Assembly: GCF_030817315.1 (NCBI RefSeq)
Contig: NZ_JAUSZF010000001.1
Coordinates: 2,933,001-2,997,000, forward strand
Direction of reading: 5' to 3'
Length of the DNA: 64,000 nt
From: Sphingomonas faeni
GTDB taxonomy: Bacteria; Pseudomonadota; Alphaproteobacteria; Sphingomonadales; Sphingomonadaceae
Numbering within the stretch: position 1 is the stretch's first letter; the number at the start of each line of letters is the position of its first letter. Shown here piece after piece: positions 9,022 to 18,351 of the stretch. The notes below the pieces were generated by a model. It had not been told where the DNA came from, made no database searches, and saw only the letters and a program-made list of their open reading frames with translations. The position numbers and the translations under genes are program-made.

Positions 9022-9800
9022 AACGCGAACTCGGTCATGATCGGGACGTGGTCGGATGGCTTCAGCCAGCTTCGGCAGCGTTCATAGACATGGTGCGACA
9101 CCGCCGCTTCGGCAGCCGCACCGGTCGCCCACATGTGATCGAGCCTTCGCCCACGGTCCGATGCGGCCCAATCCTTGGCGCGGTAGCTCCACCAGGTGAA
9201 CAGGCGGGCGGGGGCAGGGTGGAAGCGACGGCCGAGATCAACCCAGTCGCCGGCCGCTTGCAATTTGCCGAGCGCCTCGACCTCGATGGGGGTGTGGCTG
9301 ACGACGTCGAGCAACTGCTTGTGGCTCCAGACGTCCGATTCGAGCGGGGCGATGTTGAAGTCGCCGACCAGGATGGTGGGGCCGGGGAGGGTTTCGGACC
9401 ACGTCGTCATGCGGTCGATGAAGTCCAGCTTCTGGCCGAATTTGGGATTTACCTCGCGGTCGGGGACGTCGCCGCCGGCCGGGACGTAGACGTTTTCGAG
9501 CCGTACGCCGTTCTCGAGGCGGACGCCGATGTGACGCGCCTCGCTGTTCGCCTGCCAGTCGAATCGGTCGTCCTCGACGATCGGGACTCGGCTCAGGATC
9601 GCGACGCCGTGATGCATGCGTTGGCCGTGCAGGACGATGTGTTCGTAGCCGAGCGCGCGGAACGCCTCCAACGGGAAGTCGCCGTCGATGACCTTGGTCT
9701 CTTGCAAGCACAGGATGTCGGGCTGCTCGTCGCGCAGAAACTGTTCGACGATGGCGATCCGGAAACGGACCGAGTTGATGTTCCAGGAGACGATCTTCAC
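9018..9800 (-). CDS. xth: exodeoxyribonuclease III
   Basis: ExoIII/AP endonuclease of the EEP fold acts in base-excision repair. The 260-residue product begins 'VKIVSWNINSVRFR'. The catalytic pieces are 'LCLQETKV' (metal-binding Glu), 'HHGVAILSR', 'VYVPAGGD', 'LVGDFNIAP' (Asp/Asn), 'WWSYRAKDW' and the final 'LKPSDHVPIMTEF' (SDH triad). The frame is open upstream to 9968, but those residues come from a half repeat. The GTG at 9800 matches the family start. It is upstream of and overlaps ribA. Confidence 0.95.
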   Translation of the reverse strand: MKIVSWNINSVRFRIAIVEQFLRDEQPDILCLQETKVIDGDFPLEAFRALGYEHIVLHGQRMHHGVAILSRVPIVEDDRFDWQANSEARHIGVRLENGVRLENVYVPAGGDVPDREVNPKFGQKLDFIDRMTTWSETLPGPTILVGDFNIAPLESDVWSHKQLLDVVSHTPIEVEALGKLQAAGDWVDLGRRFHPAPARLFTWWSYRAKDWAASDRGRRLDHMWATGAAAEAAVSHHVYERCRSWLKPSDHVPIMTEFAF

Positions 9801-9858
9801 CGCCGCGATGTAGCGTTGCGGGGGGGTGGGGACAAGGAAGCGTCTGAGGCGCGACAGT

Positions 9859-9897
9859 CTCCCATCCCTGAAAGGGAGGGGCAGGGGGTGGGTCGGC
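9859..9897. repeat. half copy of family A repeat
   Basis: Only the left arm is present: CTCCCATCCCTGAAAGGG followed by AGGGGCAGGGGGTGGGTCGG and CTTCC. This matches the left arms at 7298 and 50937, including the inner hairpin, but no complementary right arm follows. It is a decayed or single-unit version of the element. Confidence 0.7.
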
Positions 9898-10012
9898 TTC
9901 CACGAGTTCTGACCGTCGTGTTGGGAACTGTCTTGACGAAGGTAGAAGGCGCCACGGGCAAAGCCCATGTCGTCGACCGAGCTGAAGCTCGTCGGCCGCG
10001 CTTGAGCGAGTT

Positions 10013-10030
10013 AGGCAAATTCATTTGCCT
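10013..10030. other. 8-bp inverted repeat
   Basis: Arms AGGCAAAT and ATTTGCCT are separated by two bases (TC). It lies about 190 bases downstream of lolA on the minus strand and 210 bases upstream of xth. It could be a protein-binding site or a small hairpin. No family assignment is made. Confidence 0.35.
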
Positions 10031-10216
10031 GCCGCTCTACGCGAATGACCCCCGCTCCGGGGGCATGGAGCGAGGGCCGACTCAGCGTTCGTCACGCAGG
10101 CGAGAGGTGAGGAAACCATCCGGGCAACAGGGGGAAAAATCCCGAATGCCCCACATCCGCGAGCCACTCTCTAGTGGGCAGAACCTGTCGCTTGCATGAA
10201 TGACGCGTTTTTTATG

Positions 10217-10846
10217 TTACTTTCTTACACCCGTGCGACGTGGGTCGTTCCAGCGGAACGTGTTGTCGCTGACCGCCTCGCCGAACTTCTGGTTGGTCAG
10301 GCGGATCGTCGTCCGGTTGTTCTGACTGTCGAGCGCGACCCAGCCCTGCAGCATCAGCCCACCCGGCGCGCCCGCGTTGCGGACGAACACCAAGGTGATC
10401 CGGCCGTATTCCGGGTGCTTCGGATCGTTCGCCTCGACCGACACGATCCGCTGGTCGTAACCGGGAACGAGTTTGGCATAACGCGTGATGTCGCGGGTCG
10501 GGTCGAGCAGCACGCCCAGCGGCGAATTCTTGATCGGCCAGCGCTGCACCTGCTTCACCGAATAATCGATGAAGGTCAGCGCGCCGCCTTCCGCGACGAT
10601 CAGGATCGGCACGCCCTTCTCGTATTGGAAGCGCAGCTTGCCGGGCTTCTTCAGCGTCAGCACGCCGGTCAGCACCTTGCCGTTGCGATCCGCCTGCGAG
10701 AAATTCGCGGTCATCGTCTCGACCGACTGGAGGTGCTTCTGCACGGCCGCGAGATCGCCGGTGGCCTGGGCTGCGATCGGCGCCGGTACGGCGGCGACCG
10801 ATAGGGCGGTGATCGTAGCGATCACCGCGGGGCGGGTATTGAACAT
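10217..10846 (-). CDS. lolA: outer-membrane lipoprotein carrier protein LolA
   Basis: Periplasmic chaperone that carries lipoproteins from LolCDE to the outer membrane. The 209-residue product from the ATG at 10846 (AAGGAGA just upstream) has a Sec signal peptide ending near 'PAPIAAQA'. The LolA fold follows with 'VETMTANFSQADRNG', 'LTLKKPGKLRFQYEKG', 'PLGVLLDPTRDI', 'ITLVFV' and 'GWVALDSQNNRTTIRLTNQKFG'. The frame is open to 10897, but the internal ATG has the better ribosome binding site and signal peptide. It serves the same envelope pathways as lptE further upstream. Confidence 0.93.
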   Translation of the reverse strand: MFNTRPAVIATITALSVAAVPAPIAAQATGDLAAVQKHLQSVETMTANFSQADRNGKVLTGVLTLKKPGKLRFQYEKGVPILIVAEGGALTFIDYSVKQVQRWPIKNSPLGVLLDPTRDITRYAKLVPGYDQRIVSVEANDPKHPEYGRITLVFVRNAGAPGGLMLQGWVALDSQNNRTTIRLTNQKFGEAVSDNTFRWNDPRRTGVRK

Positions 10847-10915
10847 CGAAATCTCCTTGGAACGCGGACAATTGCCGCCCCGCGCTTGAACCGCCACTGA
10901 ATTCGACGAGTTCCG

Positions 10916-12304
10916 TTACAGGGTAATCGCCGCCTTCATCCCTAGTACGCCGACGTCATTGGCGTCATGCACGCCACCGGGGTTGTGGACCCATTGCACG
11001 TTCGGGCGGAGCTCCAGCCACCGCGTCGGGTGGACGCTGTAGTATATCTCCGACGCATATTCCGCATCTTGCACCGCGGGCCGGGTCGGATCGAGCGCCT
11101 GGCGCTTGGCGACACGTCCGTTCACGTTGGTTCGCGCCACGCCGAAGCCGAGGATGTCGTTCGGCCGCCACGGTACCAGCCCCTTGTAGAACAGCCCGGC
11201 GGCGACCTGGTTGTCGGTGGTCGAGGTCGCGCGGTCGGCCTGCGTCGCGTTGAGGAACACGCTGAGCCCGGTGACCGACTTGCCGTCCTTCGAGGTGCCG
11301 GTGACCTGTTGCTGGATATTGAAATACACGCCGTAGCGCGCGCTGCGGCGGAGCGGTTCGAGGCCGGTGATCGCGATCGGCCGGCGGTTCACATCGTAGA
11401 ACACGTCATCACCGTTCGACGTGTTGACCCAGCCGCCGACCTTGTATGCGCCAACGCGGCCGTCATCGTCGCCGCGACGCCATTCGGCCTCGACGGGGAT
11501 CAGCGCGCCGGTCGCGCCGTGGAACCGGCCGATCACGAAGTCCTTTTCGAGGTTGCGCGGGTTCACTTCGTAGGCGGCGGTCTTCAGCGTGAGGTGGTCG
11601 TTGACGTCGTAGCGCAGCCGTGCGCCCCATTGGCCGACCGGCCAATTATACCAGTAATCGCCGACCAGATTGCCGGGCTGCGCGCCGCAGAAGCTGAGGT
11701 TCTGGAAATAGCAGGAGAATACCGCGAAATCCTCGCCGGGATTGGTACGGCCGATCTTCAGCTCGAGCTTTTCACCGAGTTTCTGCTCGTACCAGAATTG
11801 CGTCAGGCGCAGCGTCTGGCCGCGGCCGTACACTTCCTGCACCTGTTGCAGCACGCCGAGATTGGCATCCGCACCGAGATCGCGACCACGCCGATAGGTG
11901 AGGGTGGCCTGGAACGCACCGCCCTGCAGCCCGATCACCTTGTCGAGATCGAGCAGCACACCGACGTCGAACTGTCCCGTCTCGCGCAGCAGCTTCCGGT
12001 CGCCACCTGCGAAATTATAGCCGCTTTCCGAGGCATAACGCGCGCTGACGCCGATCCCGCGCTCGGTCAGGCGTTTGCGGATATCGAACCAGTCCGCGAA
12101 CAGGCCGGGGGGCGGGGTGCGCTGCGTATCGGCGGTCAGCGCGGACGGGGAGAGATCGCTGTCGCGGCGGACACCCGCGCGGGGGCGGTGCTGGGTGTCG
12201 GTGGTGCTGCTGCCGGGGGTTTGCTTGGCGGTGTCCTGCGCGGAGACTTGGCCGGACATGGCTAGCGCCAACGCTGCTGTCGCATAGAACCGCCGATACC
12301 TCAT
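10916..12304 (-). CDS. OprB-family carbohydrate porin
   Basis: Outer-membrane porin of the OprB (carbohydrate-selective) family, 462 residues from the ATG at 12304. It has a signal peptide ending 'SGQVSAQD' and a disordered Thr/Pro linker. The barrel follows: 'DWFDIRKRLTERGIGVSARYASESGYNFAGG', 'GGAFQATLTYRRGRDLG', 'LKIGRTNPGEDFAVFSCYFQNLSFCG', 'WPVGQWGARLRYDVNDHL', 'VGGWVNTS', and a long C-terminal region with 'EIYYSVHPTRWLELRPNVQWVHNPGG'. These are typical OprB segments. Substrate not predictable. The gene stands alone, and a 13-G tract lies about 190 bases upstream. Confidence 0.9.
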   Translation of the reverse strand: MRYRRFYATAALALAMSGQVSAQDTAKQTPGSSTTDTQHRPRAGVRRDSDLSPSALTADTQRTPPPGLFADWFDIRKRLTERGIGVSARYASESGYNFAGGDRKLLRETGQFDVGVLLDLDKVIGLQGGAFQATLTYRRGRDLGADANLGVLQQVQEVYGRGQTLRLTQFWYEQKLGEKLELKIGRTNPGEDFAVFSCYFQNLSFCGAQPGNLVGDYWYNWPVGQWGARLRYDVNDHLTLKTAAYEVNPRNLEKDFVIGRFHGATGALIPVEAEWRRGDDDGRVGAYKVGGWVNTSNGDDVFYDVNRRPIAITGLEPLRRSARYGVYFNIQQQVTGTSKDGKSVTGLSVFLNATQADRATSTTDNQVAAGLFYKGLVPWRPNDILGFGVARTNVNGRVAKRQALDPTRPAVQDAEYASEIYYSVHPTRWLELRPNVQWVHNPGGVHDANDVGVLGMKAAITL

Positions 12305-12410
12305 TACGCCCACCTGTTTTTCGTAACTTGTATCAAGCCCGTAGAAGGGGTGTCGACTGTTCGAAAGCCTCTGGCAGCGCGGAGGACTCGGTGGCGGTCA
12401 CTCCCTCTCG

Positions 12411-12490
12411 GTTCTCCCGCGAAAGCGGGAGCCCAGGGTTCCAGGCGGTATCGCTCGTGGCTCCTGGACCCCCGCGTTCGCGAGGGAACA
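12411..12490. repeat. paired-palindrome repeat, family C
   Basis: Left unit GTTCTCCCGCGAAAGCGGGA with GCCCAGGGTTCCAGG; right unit GGCTCCTGGACCCCCGCG with TTCGCGAGGGAAC. The units form an imperfect inverted repeat, each with its own hairpin. A related copy is at 39801-39888. It lies between ftsK (3' side) and the OprB gene (5' side), both on the minus strand. Confidence 0.82.
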
Positions 12491-12503
12491 GGGGGGGGGG
12501 GGG
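12491..12503. repeat. 13-base poly-G tract
   Basis: An uninterrupted run of 13 G follows the family C repeat directly, between ftsK and the OprB porin gene. Tracts of this length are prone to slippage and to sequencing error. It lies about 187 bases upstream of the porin start. Confidence 0.75.
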
Positions 12504-12553
12504 CAGGCGGTATGTAATTACAATCAGGGGAGAAAATTTGCCTACCCCCAACC

Positions 12554-14866
12554 TTAGATCGCATGCCCCTCGGTATCGCGCAGCACTTCGCGGCGGCCGA
12601 CGTGATCGGGGCGGCCGACGATGCCGTCCTTTTCCATCCGCTCGATCAAGCGCGCGGCCGAATTGTAGCCGATCCGCAACTGGCGCTGCAGCCACGAGGT
12701 CGACGCCTTTTGCGACTCGCAGACCAGCTGGATCGCCTGGCGATATTGCTGGTCCTCCGCCGAATCCTCGCCGGTCGGCGAGCCTTCCAGCGCGAAGCTC
12801 TCTTCGGGCTCTTCAGTGACGGAAGAGATGTAATCCGGCAGCCCCTGCGAGCGCCAGTGATCCGCCACCAGCCGCACTTCGTCATCGGTCACGAACGGGC
12901 CGTGGACGCGAACGATGCCCTTGCCGCCCGGCATGTAGAGCATGTCGCCCTTGCCGAGCAGCTGCTCCGCACCCTGCTCACCAAGAATAGTGCGCGAATC
13001 GATCTTCGAGGTGACGTGGAAGCTGATCCGCGTCGGCAGGTTGGCCTTGATGACGCCGGTGATGACGTCGACCGACGGACGCTGCGTCGCCATGATCAGG
13101 TGGATGCCCGCCGCGCGCGCCTTCTGCGCGAGCCGCTGGATGAGGAATTCGACCTCCTTGCCCGCGGTCATCATCAGGTCGGCGAGCTCGTCGACGATTA
13201 CCACGATCTGCGGCAGCACGTCGTATTCGAGCTTCTCCTCCTCGTACATCGGCGCGCCGGTGTCCGGATGATAGCCGGTCTGCACCTTCCGACCCAAAGG
13301 CTGCCCCTTGGCCTTCGCGCCGCGCACCTTGTCGTTGAAACCGGCGAGGCTGCGCACACCCACGGAGGACATCTGGCGATAACGATCCTCCATCGTCTCG
13401 ACCGCCCATTTTAGCGCGCGGACGGCCTTGGCGGGGTCGGTGACGACCGGCGACAGCAGATGCGGAATGTCATCGTACATGCTCAGTTCGAGCATCTTGG
13501 GATCGATCATGATCATCCGGCACTGGTTCGGCGTGAGCTTGTACAGCAGCGACAGGATCATGCTGTTCAGGCCGACCGACTTGCCCGAACCAGTCGTACC
13601 AGCAACCAGCAGATGCGGCATCGGCGCGAGATCGGCGATCACCGAATCGCCCGCGATGTTCTTGCCGAGGATGATCGGCAGCTGCGCCGACTGATCCTCG
13701 AACGTCTGGCTGCCGACGAGTTCGTGCAAGGACACCGCCTCGCGCCGCGCATTCGGCAGCTCGATACCGATCACGTTGCGGCCCGGGATCACCGCGACGC
13801 GCGCCGAAATCGCGGACATGTTGCGCGCGATGTCGTCGGCCAGCGCGATCACGCGGCTCGCCTTGATGCCGGGCGCGGGCTCGAGTTCGTACATCGTCAC
13901 GACCGGGCCCGGCCGCACCTCGATGATCGATCCCTTCACGTGGAAATCGTCGAGCACGTTCTCGAGCAGCCGTGCGTTGCGCTCGAGCCCAGCCTTATCG
14001 ATCACGTTGCCCTGGCTCGGCGGCGACGGCGTCAGAAGGTCGAGGCTCGGCAACGTGAAATTGTCGCGCAGGTCGAGCGACGACTGGCGCTCTTTTGGCT
14101 TGGCCTGCGACGGTGCGTTCTGGCGATCCGCGATCACGGGGGCGGGGCGCGGGTCCGGTTCGGCGACCGCACGCGGCTCGACCGGTTTGCGCGTGAGGGT
14201 CAGCGGCTCGTCGTCGTCCTCGTTGATGTCGGCAAAGCCGTCATAACCGAGCGCCTCGGTCCGATTACGGCGGGGAAGGCGCCATTTGCGCTCGCCGAGG
14301 TCGATCTCGATGCTCTTGCCCCAGACGATCGCGCCTGCGATCGCCGCGATCAGCCCGACCGCGCGGGCGGACCAGAGTTCGGCGACCGGCTGGCCGATGA
14401 AGCTCAGCGCCCAGTGCACCGCGCTGGAGACCGACAGGCCGATCACGCCGCCCCAGCCGGCGGGGAGCGCCAACACCGAATTGCCCGACACGAATGCCAG
14501 CGCGCTCGCCATCAGCGCGACGCCGATCGCTGCCCCGCGTACCATCCGCAGCCAATGCCCGAGCGGTGCATCCCGCCACAGCCGCATGCCGAGGATGGGT
14601 CCGATTGGCAGCATCAGCGCCACCGCGGGCCCGAACAGGGTGAGTGCGATATCGGCGAACCACGCGCCCGGCGGACCGACCAGATTGGCCGGATAGCCGC
14701 CCGACGCAGTGTTCAAGGCCGCGTCGCTCGGGTGATAGCTCGCCAGGGCCAACGCCATCAGCAGCGTGCCGACGAACAACGCGATCGCCGCGATCAGCGC
14801 ACCGCTGCGGACGGCGCCCGCCTTCACCGTCTCACGCCACAAGGCTGGCTGCGCGCGGCTGGCCAT
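12554..14866 (-). CDS. ftsK: DNA translocase FtsK
   Basis: Hexameric DNA pump at the division septum that helps segregate chromosome ends and resolve dimers. The 770-residue product has an N-terminal domain with about four transmembrane helices (residues ~20-180) and a variable Pro/Arg linker. The motor follows with Walker A 'GTTGSGKS' (near 425), Walker B 'QIVVIVDELADLMM' and 'MATQRPSVDVITGVIKANLP'. The C-terminal gamma winged helix ends the protein ('STSWLQRQLRIGYNSAARLIERME'). It is slightly shorter than E. coli FtsK because of a compact linker, normal for alphaproteobacteria. It is divergent from the ubiquinone hydroxylase gene. Confidence 0.96.
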   Translation of the reverse strand: MASRAQPALWRETVKAGAVRSGALIAAIALFVGTLLMALALASYHPSDAALNTASGGYPANLVGPPGAWFADIALTLFGPAVALMLPIGPILGMRLWRDAPLGHWLRMVRGAAIGVALMASALAFVSGNSVLALPAGWGGVIGLSVSSAVHWALSFIGQPVAELWSARAVGLIAAIAGAIVWGKSIEIDLGERKWRLPRRNRTEALGYDGFADINEDDDEPLTLTRKPVEPRAVAEPDPRPAPVIADRQNAPSQAKPKERQSSLDLRDNFTLPSLDLLTPSPPSQGNVIDKAGLERNARLLENVLDDFHVKGSIIEVRPGPVVTMYELEPAPGIKASRVIALADDIARNMSAISARVAVIPGRNVIGIELPNARREAVSLHELVGSQTFEDQSAQLPIILGKNIAGDSVIADLAPMPHLLVAGTTGSGKSVGLNSMILSLLYKLTPNQCRMIMIDPKMLELSMYDDIPHLLSPVVTDPAKAVRALKWAVETMEDRYRQMSSVGVRSLAGFNDKVRGAKAKGQPLGRKVQTGYHPDTGAPMYEEEKLEYDVLPQIVVIVDELADLMMTAGKEVEFLIQRLAQKARAAGIHLIMATQRPSVDVITGVIKANLPTRISFHVTSKIDSRTILGEQGAEQLLGKGDMLYMPGGKGIVRVHGPFVTDDEVRLVADHWRSQGLPDYISSVTEEPEESFALEGSPTGEDSAEDQQYRQAIQLVCESQKASTSWLQRQLRIGYNSAARLIERMEKDGIVGRPDHVGRREVLRDTEGHAI

Positions 14867-14874
14867 GACCCGTA

Positions 14875-14900
14875 TTCTCCAAATTCGAAATAATGGAGAA
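14875..14900. promoter_or_regulatory. inverted repeat in ftsK/hydroxylase intergenic region
   Basis: Arms TTCTCCA and TGGAGAA are separated by 12 AT-rich bases, just upstream of the ftsK start and in the shared ~140-base promoter region of two divergent genes. It could be an operator or a leader hairpin. The proposal rests only on symmetry and position. Confidence 0.35.
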
Positions 14901-15009
14901 ATTCATCGTCCTCGGCAGCCTCAACGTCAAGCTAACCGCGCGACAACACGGGTTAAGCTGCGTCCGGATCGTCGTTGGCAGCGACCGGCAGGCGGGATAA
15001 AGCGGGCTC

Positions 15010-16224
15010 ATGGACACAGATGTAATCATCCTCGGTGGCGGGCTGGTCGGCGCGACGCTCGCCGTGGCGCTCGACGTGCACGGCATTTCGACGATCGTGA
15101 TCGATCCCGCGGACCCGGCGGTTACGCTGGCGCCCGGCTTCGACGGTCGTGCGTCGGCCGTGGCGAGCGCGAGCCACCGCATGCTCGACGCGATCGGCAT
15201 CGGCGCGAAGCTGGCGGGGCAGGGCTGTGCGATCCGCCAGATTCGTGTCAGCGATGGGTTGGAGCCCGGTGCGCTCGATTTCGTCCCGGCTGCCGACGAT
15301 GGTGCGCTCGGTACGATGTACGAGAACAAGCTGATCCGCCGGACATTGTTCGATGCCGCGACCGCCGCAGCCAAAGTCGATCTGCGGATGAAGACGCGCG
15401 CAACATCGGTCGACCGCGCCGAATCGGGCGTTACCGTCACGCTGGACTCGGGCGACACGATCCGCGCGCCGCTGATGATCGCCGCCGAGGGTCGCAATTC
15501 ACCGACGCGAGAGGCCGCCGGGATCACGATCGCGCGCTGGTCGTACGAGCACACCGCGATCATCGCCGCGTTCCATCACGAACGCCCGCATGAGGACGTC
15601 GCGTACGAGATCTTCTATTCGAGCGGCCCGTTCGCACTGCTCCCGCTCCCCGACGATGCCGACGGTCACCGCTCGGCGATCGTCTGGACGGTCGACGCGA
15701 AGAACGCCCCCGGCATGCTCAAGCTCGGCGACCGCGCGTTCCTCGCCGAAGCGGAAAAGAGCATGGGCGGTTTCCTCGGCGCGTTGTCGATGGCGACGCC
15801 CCGGTCGAGCTACCCGCTCGGCTTCCACCACGCCGCACGCATTACCGACACGCGGCTAGCGCTGGTCGGCGACGCCGGCCACGGCATCCACCCGATCGCC
15901 GGGCAGGGCCTCAACCTCGGCTTCCGCGACGTGGCCACGCTCGCGGAGGTGCTGGTCGAGGGCAAGCGCCTCGGCCTCGATCTCGGCGACGCCGCGCTGC
16001 TCGCGCGCTACCAGCGCTGGCGCGGGCTCGACACGTTCATGACCGCCGCCGCGACCGATACGCTCACCCGCCTGTTCGGCCTTCCCGGCAAGACCGCCAG
16101 CGCCGTCCGCCGGTTCGGCATCAGCGCGGTGAATGCGATCCCACCGCTCAAGGACCGCTTCATGGCGGAGGCGCGTGGCGAAAGCGGCGACCTGCCGAAG
16201 CTCTTGCAGGGCACGATGATCTAG
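15010..16224 (+). CDS. UbiH/UbiF/VisC-type FAD monooxygenase (ubiquinone biosynthesis)
   Basis: Flavin-dependent aromatic hydroxylase of the Coq6/UbiH family (404 residues), predicted to hydroxylate the ubiquinone ring. The FAD-binding GxGxxG is 'VIILGGGLVGATLAVAL' at the N-terminus, followed by 'DGRASAVASASHRMLDAIG' and the family 'DG' motif region. The second FAD motif is 'LALVGDAGHGIHPIAGQGLNLGFRD', diagnostic for the UbiH/VisC group. The sequence does not say which ring position it hydroxylates. It is divergent from ftsK and convergent with the alpha/beta hydrolase gene. Confidence 0.9.
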   Translation: MDTDVIILGGGLVGATLAVALDVHGISTIVIDPADPAVTLAPGFDGRASAVASASHRMLDAIGIGAKLAGQGCAIRQIRVSDGLEPGALDFVPAADDGALGTMYENKLIRRTLFDAATAAAKVDLRMKTRATSVDRAESGVTVTLDSGDTIRAPLMIAAEGRNSPTREAAGITIARWSYEHTAIIAAFHHERPHEDVAYEIFYSSGPFALLPLPDDADGHRSAIVWTVDAKNAPGMLKLGDRAFLAEAEKSMGGFLGALSMATPRSSYPLGFHHAARITDTRLALVGDAGHGIHPIAGQGLNLGFRDVATLAEVLVEGKRLGLDLGDAALLARYQRWRGLDTFMTAAATDTLTRLFGLPGKTASAVRRFGISAVNAIPPLKDRFMAEARGESGDLPKLLQGTMI

Positions 16225-16265
16225 CGTGCCTTGGCGGGTGCGTTGCGCGTCACCGCGGCGATCGG

Positions 16266-16925
16266 TCAGCCGGTCTTCAGCCATTGGCGGAGCAGCGCGG
16301 TGACTTCGCCGGGCCGCTCCATCGGTGCGAGGTGACCGCAGGAGCGCAGCATGTGGAACCGAGACCCTTCGATCCGCGCACTCAGCGCGCGTGCATCGTC
16401 AGGGGTGCAGATCAGGTCGCGGTCGCCGACGGCTACCAGGGTCGGGACGTGGATCGCGGCGATCGCCTCGCTGATGTCGGGACGAGCGAGCAGGGCGCGT
16501 TGCTGGCGTTCGAAGACGGTCTGGCCGACTCGCTCCGCCATCGCCTGTGCGGGGCCGGCGACGATCGCGGTCAAGCGGGGGTCGGCGTGCGGCGCGGTGG
16601 CGAGCAGGCCCTGGCCGACGACGGTGCGGGGGCGCACCTCCATCGACGCGCGCGTGCCGAACAGCGCGATCCGTTCGATCCGGTCGGGGGCTTGCCGCAC
16701 CATCTCCATCGCGACGTAGCCGCCGAGGCTGACGCCGGCGACCGCGAACCGTGGCGGTGCGCTGGCGAGGACGCGTGCGGCCATTTCGGACAGCGTATCG
16801 TCCTGAGAGAGGTCGCCGAACTCGACCTGCGCGACGGCGGCGAGGTCGACGATCTGGCGGGCCCAGAGCTGCCCGTCGCAGCCCATCGCGGGGAGCAGCA
16901 TCAGCGGTATACGCGGTCGGACCAT
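16266..16925 (-). CDS. alpha/beta-fold hydrolase
   Basis: A compact alpha/beta hydrolase of about 219 residues. It has the oxyanion strand 'LMLLPAMGCDGQLW', the nucleophile elbow 'VAGVSLGGYVAME' (Ser in GVSLGG), the acid region 'TLVAVGDRDLICTPDDA' and the catalytic His in 'LRSCGHLAPMERP'. It resembles the BioH/PcaD group. Substrate unknown. The ATG at 16925 has CGGAGA upstream. A GTG at 16964 next to the CitMHS stop is an alternative. It lies directly downstream of the transporter and may be part of that operon. Confidence 0.8.
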   Translation of the reverse strand: MVRPRIPLMLLPAMGCDGQLWARQIVDLAAVAQVEFGDLSQDDTLSEMAARVLASAPPRFAVAGVSLGGYVAMEMVRQAPDRIERIALFGTRASMEVRPRTVVGQGLLATAPHADPRLTAIVAGPAQAMAERVGQTVFERQQRALLARPDISEAIAAIHVPTLVAVGDRDLICTPDDARALSARIEGSRFHMLRSCGHLAPMERPGEVTALLRQWLKTG

Positions 16926-16965
16926 GCGAAATCTCCGGTAGCGGCGGGTTGCGGGGATGCTCACC

Positions 16966-18267
16966 TCAGGCGACGAACGGGAAGGCGAGCGCGATCATGC
17001 CGACCAGCGTCATCACCGTGCAGACCGCGATCGCCGGCACGAGCGTGAAGCGCTGGTGATCGGCGAGGTCGATCCCGACCAGGCTGACCAGCAGATAGGT
17101 CGACGGCACCAGCGGGCTGAGCAGGTGGACCGGCTGGCCCATCAGCGACGCGCGCGCGATCGCTTCGGGCGCGACGCCGTAATGCGCGCCGGCCTCGGCG
17201 AGGATCGGCAGCATTCCGAAATAGAACGCGTCGTTCGAGATGAAGAAGGTGGCCGGCATGCTCAGCAGCGCGGTGATCGGCGCCATGTACGGCCCGAGCG
17301 CGGGTGGGATCACGCCGACCACCGCCTTGCTCATCGCCTCGACCATGCCCGTGCCGCCGAGGATCCCGGTGAAGATGCCGGCCGCGAAGATCAGCGACAC
17401 CACCGCCAGCACGTTGCCAGCATGTGCGGAGATGCGCTCCTTCTGGTCGGCGACGCCGGGATAGTTGACGATCATCGCGATCGCGAACGCGAGCATCATC
17501 AGCACCGACAGCGGCAGGATGCCCCAGACCAGCAGCGTCAGCAGCGTGATGACGAGGGCTGCGTTGAACCAGATCAGCTTGGGGCGACGTGCTTCGGGAT
17601 ATTGCGAGACGGCCATGCCGGTGAACTCGGTGTCTGCGGTGATGCCCGCTTCACCCATCCGGACGCGCTCTTTCCGCCCGAAATACACGGCGAGACCGAT
17701 CAGGAAGGCGAGACCCGCGATCATGCCGGGGATCAGCGGCAGGAACAGCGTCGCGGGATCGAGCTTGAGGGCGCTTGCCGCGCGCGCGGTCGGGCCGCCC
17801 CACGGCGTCAGGTTCATGATCCCGCTGGTCGTCATCAACAGGCAGACCAGGTACAGCCGGTTCATGTTGAAGCGCTTGTAGAGCGGCAGCAGCGCGGCGA
17901 TCGTGATGATGTAGGTGGTCGATCCGTCGCCATCGAGGCTGACGAGCGCGCACAGCACGACCGTCCCGATCAGGATCCGCATCGGATCGCCGTGGACCAT
18001 CCGGATCAGGCGTCCGACCAGCGGATCGAACAGGCCGGTGTCGGTCATCGTCGAGAAGAACAGGATCGCGAACAGCAGCATGACGCCGGTCGGCGCGAGG
18101 TTCTTAATGCCGTCGATCATCATCGGGCCAAGACCCGCGGCCTCGCCCGCGAACACGCCGAAGATCGACGGGATCACGATGAGCGCGACCAGCGGCGTCA
18201 TCTTCTTGGTCATGATCAACGTCATGAACGTGGCCACCATCAGGAAGCCGAGCAGGGCAAGGTTCAT
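16966..18267 (-). CDS. CitMHS-family citrate-metal:proton symporter
   Basis: Inner-membrane secondary transporter of the CitMHS family (citrate complexed with Mg2+ or other divalent ions, proton driven). The 433 residues form about 11-12 hydrophobic helices. Conserved pieces are 'MTKKMTPLVALIVIP', 'LVSLDGDGSTTYIITIAALLPLY', 'LTPWGGPTARAAS' and 'QPVHLLSPLVPSTYLLV'. It is downstream of the OprO/P-type porin and the solute-binding protein and near a divergent TctDE-like pair, which supports a tri- or dicarboxylate substrate. AAGGACG precedes the ATG. Confidence 0.9.
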   Translation of the reverse strand: MNLALLGFLMVATFMTLIMTKKMTPLVALIVIPSIFGVFAGEAAGLGPMMIDGIKNLAPTGVMLLFAILFFSTMTDTGLFDPLVGRLIRMVHGDPMRILIGTVVLCALVSLDGDGSTTYIITIAALLPLYKRFNMNRLYLVCLLMTTSGIMNLTPWGGPTARAASALKLDPATLFLPLIPGMIAGLAFLIGLAVYFGRKERVRMGEAGITADTEFTGMAVSQYPEARRPKLIWFNAALVITLLTLLVWGILPLSVLMMLAFAIAMIVNYPGVADQKERISAHAGNVLAVVSLIFAAGIFTGILGGTGMVEAMSKAVVGVIPPALGPYMAPITALLSMPATFFISNDAFYFGMLPILAEAGAHYGVAPEAIARASLMGQPVHLLSPLVPSTYLLVSLVGIDLADHQRFTLVPAIAVCTVMTLVGMIALAFPFVA

Positions 18268-18351
18268 CGCATCGTCCTTGGAAAGGGCGTGAAAAAGGGG
18301 GTGGGGGCAGGCGCCGTTGCCGTTGCCGCCGCAGGGGGCGCCACAAACACG

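Larger units (their letters stand above)
9801..10216. other. intergenic region between lolA and xth
   Basis: About 416 bases with no convincing gene. It holds a half copy of the family A repeat (9859-9897). It also holds an inverted repeat with AGGCAAAT/ATTTGCCT arms (10013-10030), a smaller one with CGAGCT/AGCTCG arms near 9979-9992, and a GC hairpin near 10046-10064 (CCCCCG/CGGGGG). The hairpins lie just downstream of lolA on the minus strand and could terminate it. The xth-ribA promoter should also be here. Confidence 0.45.
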
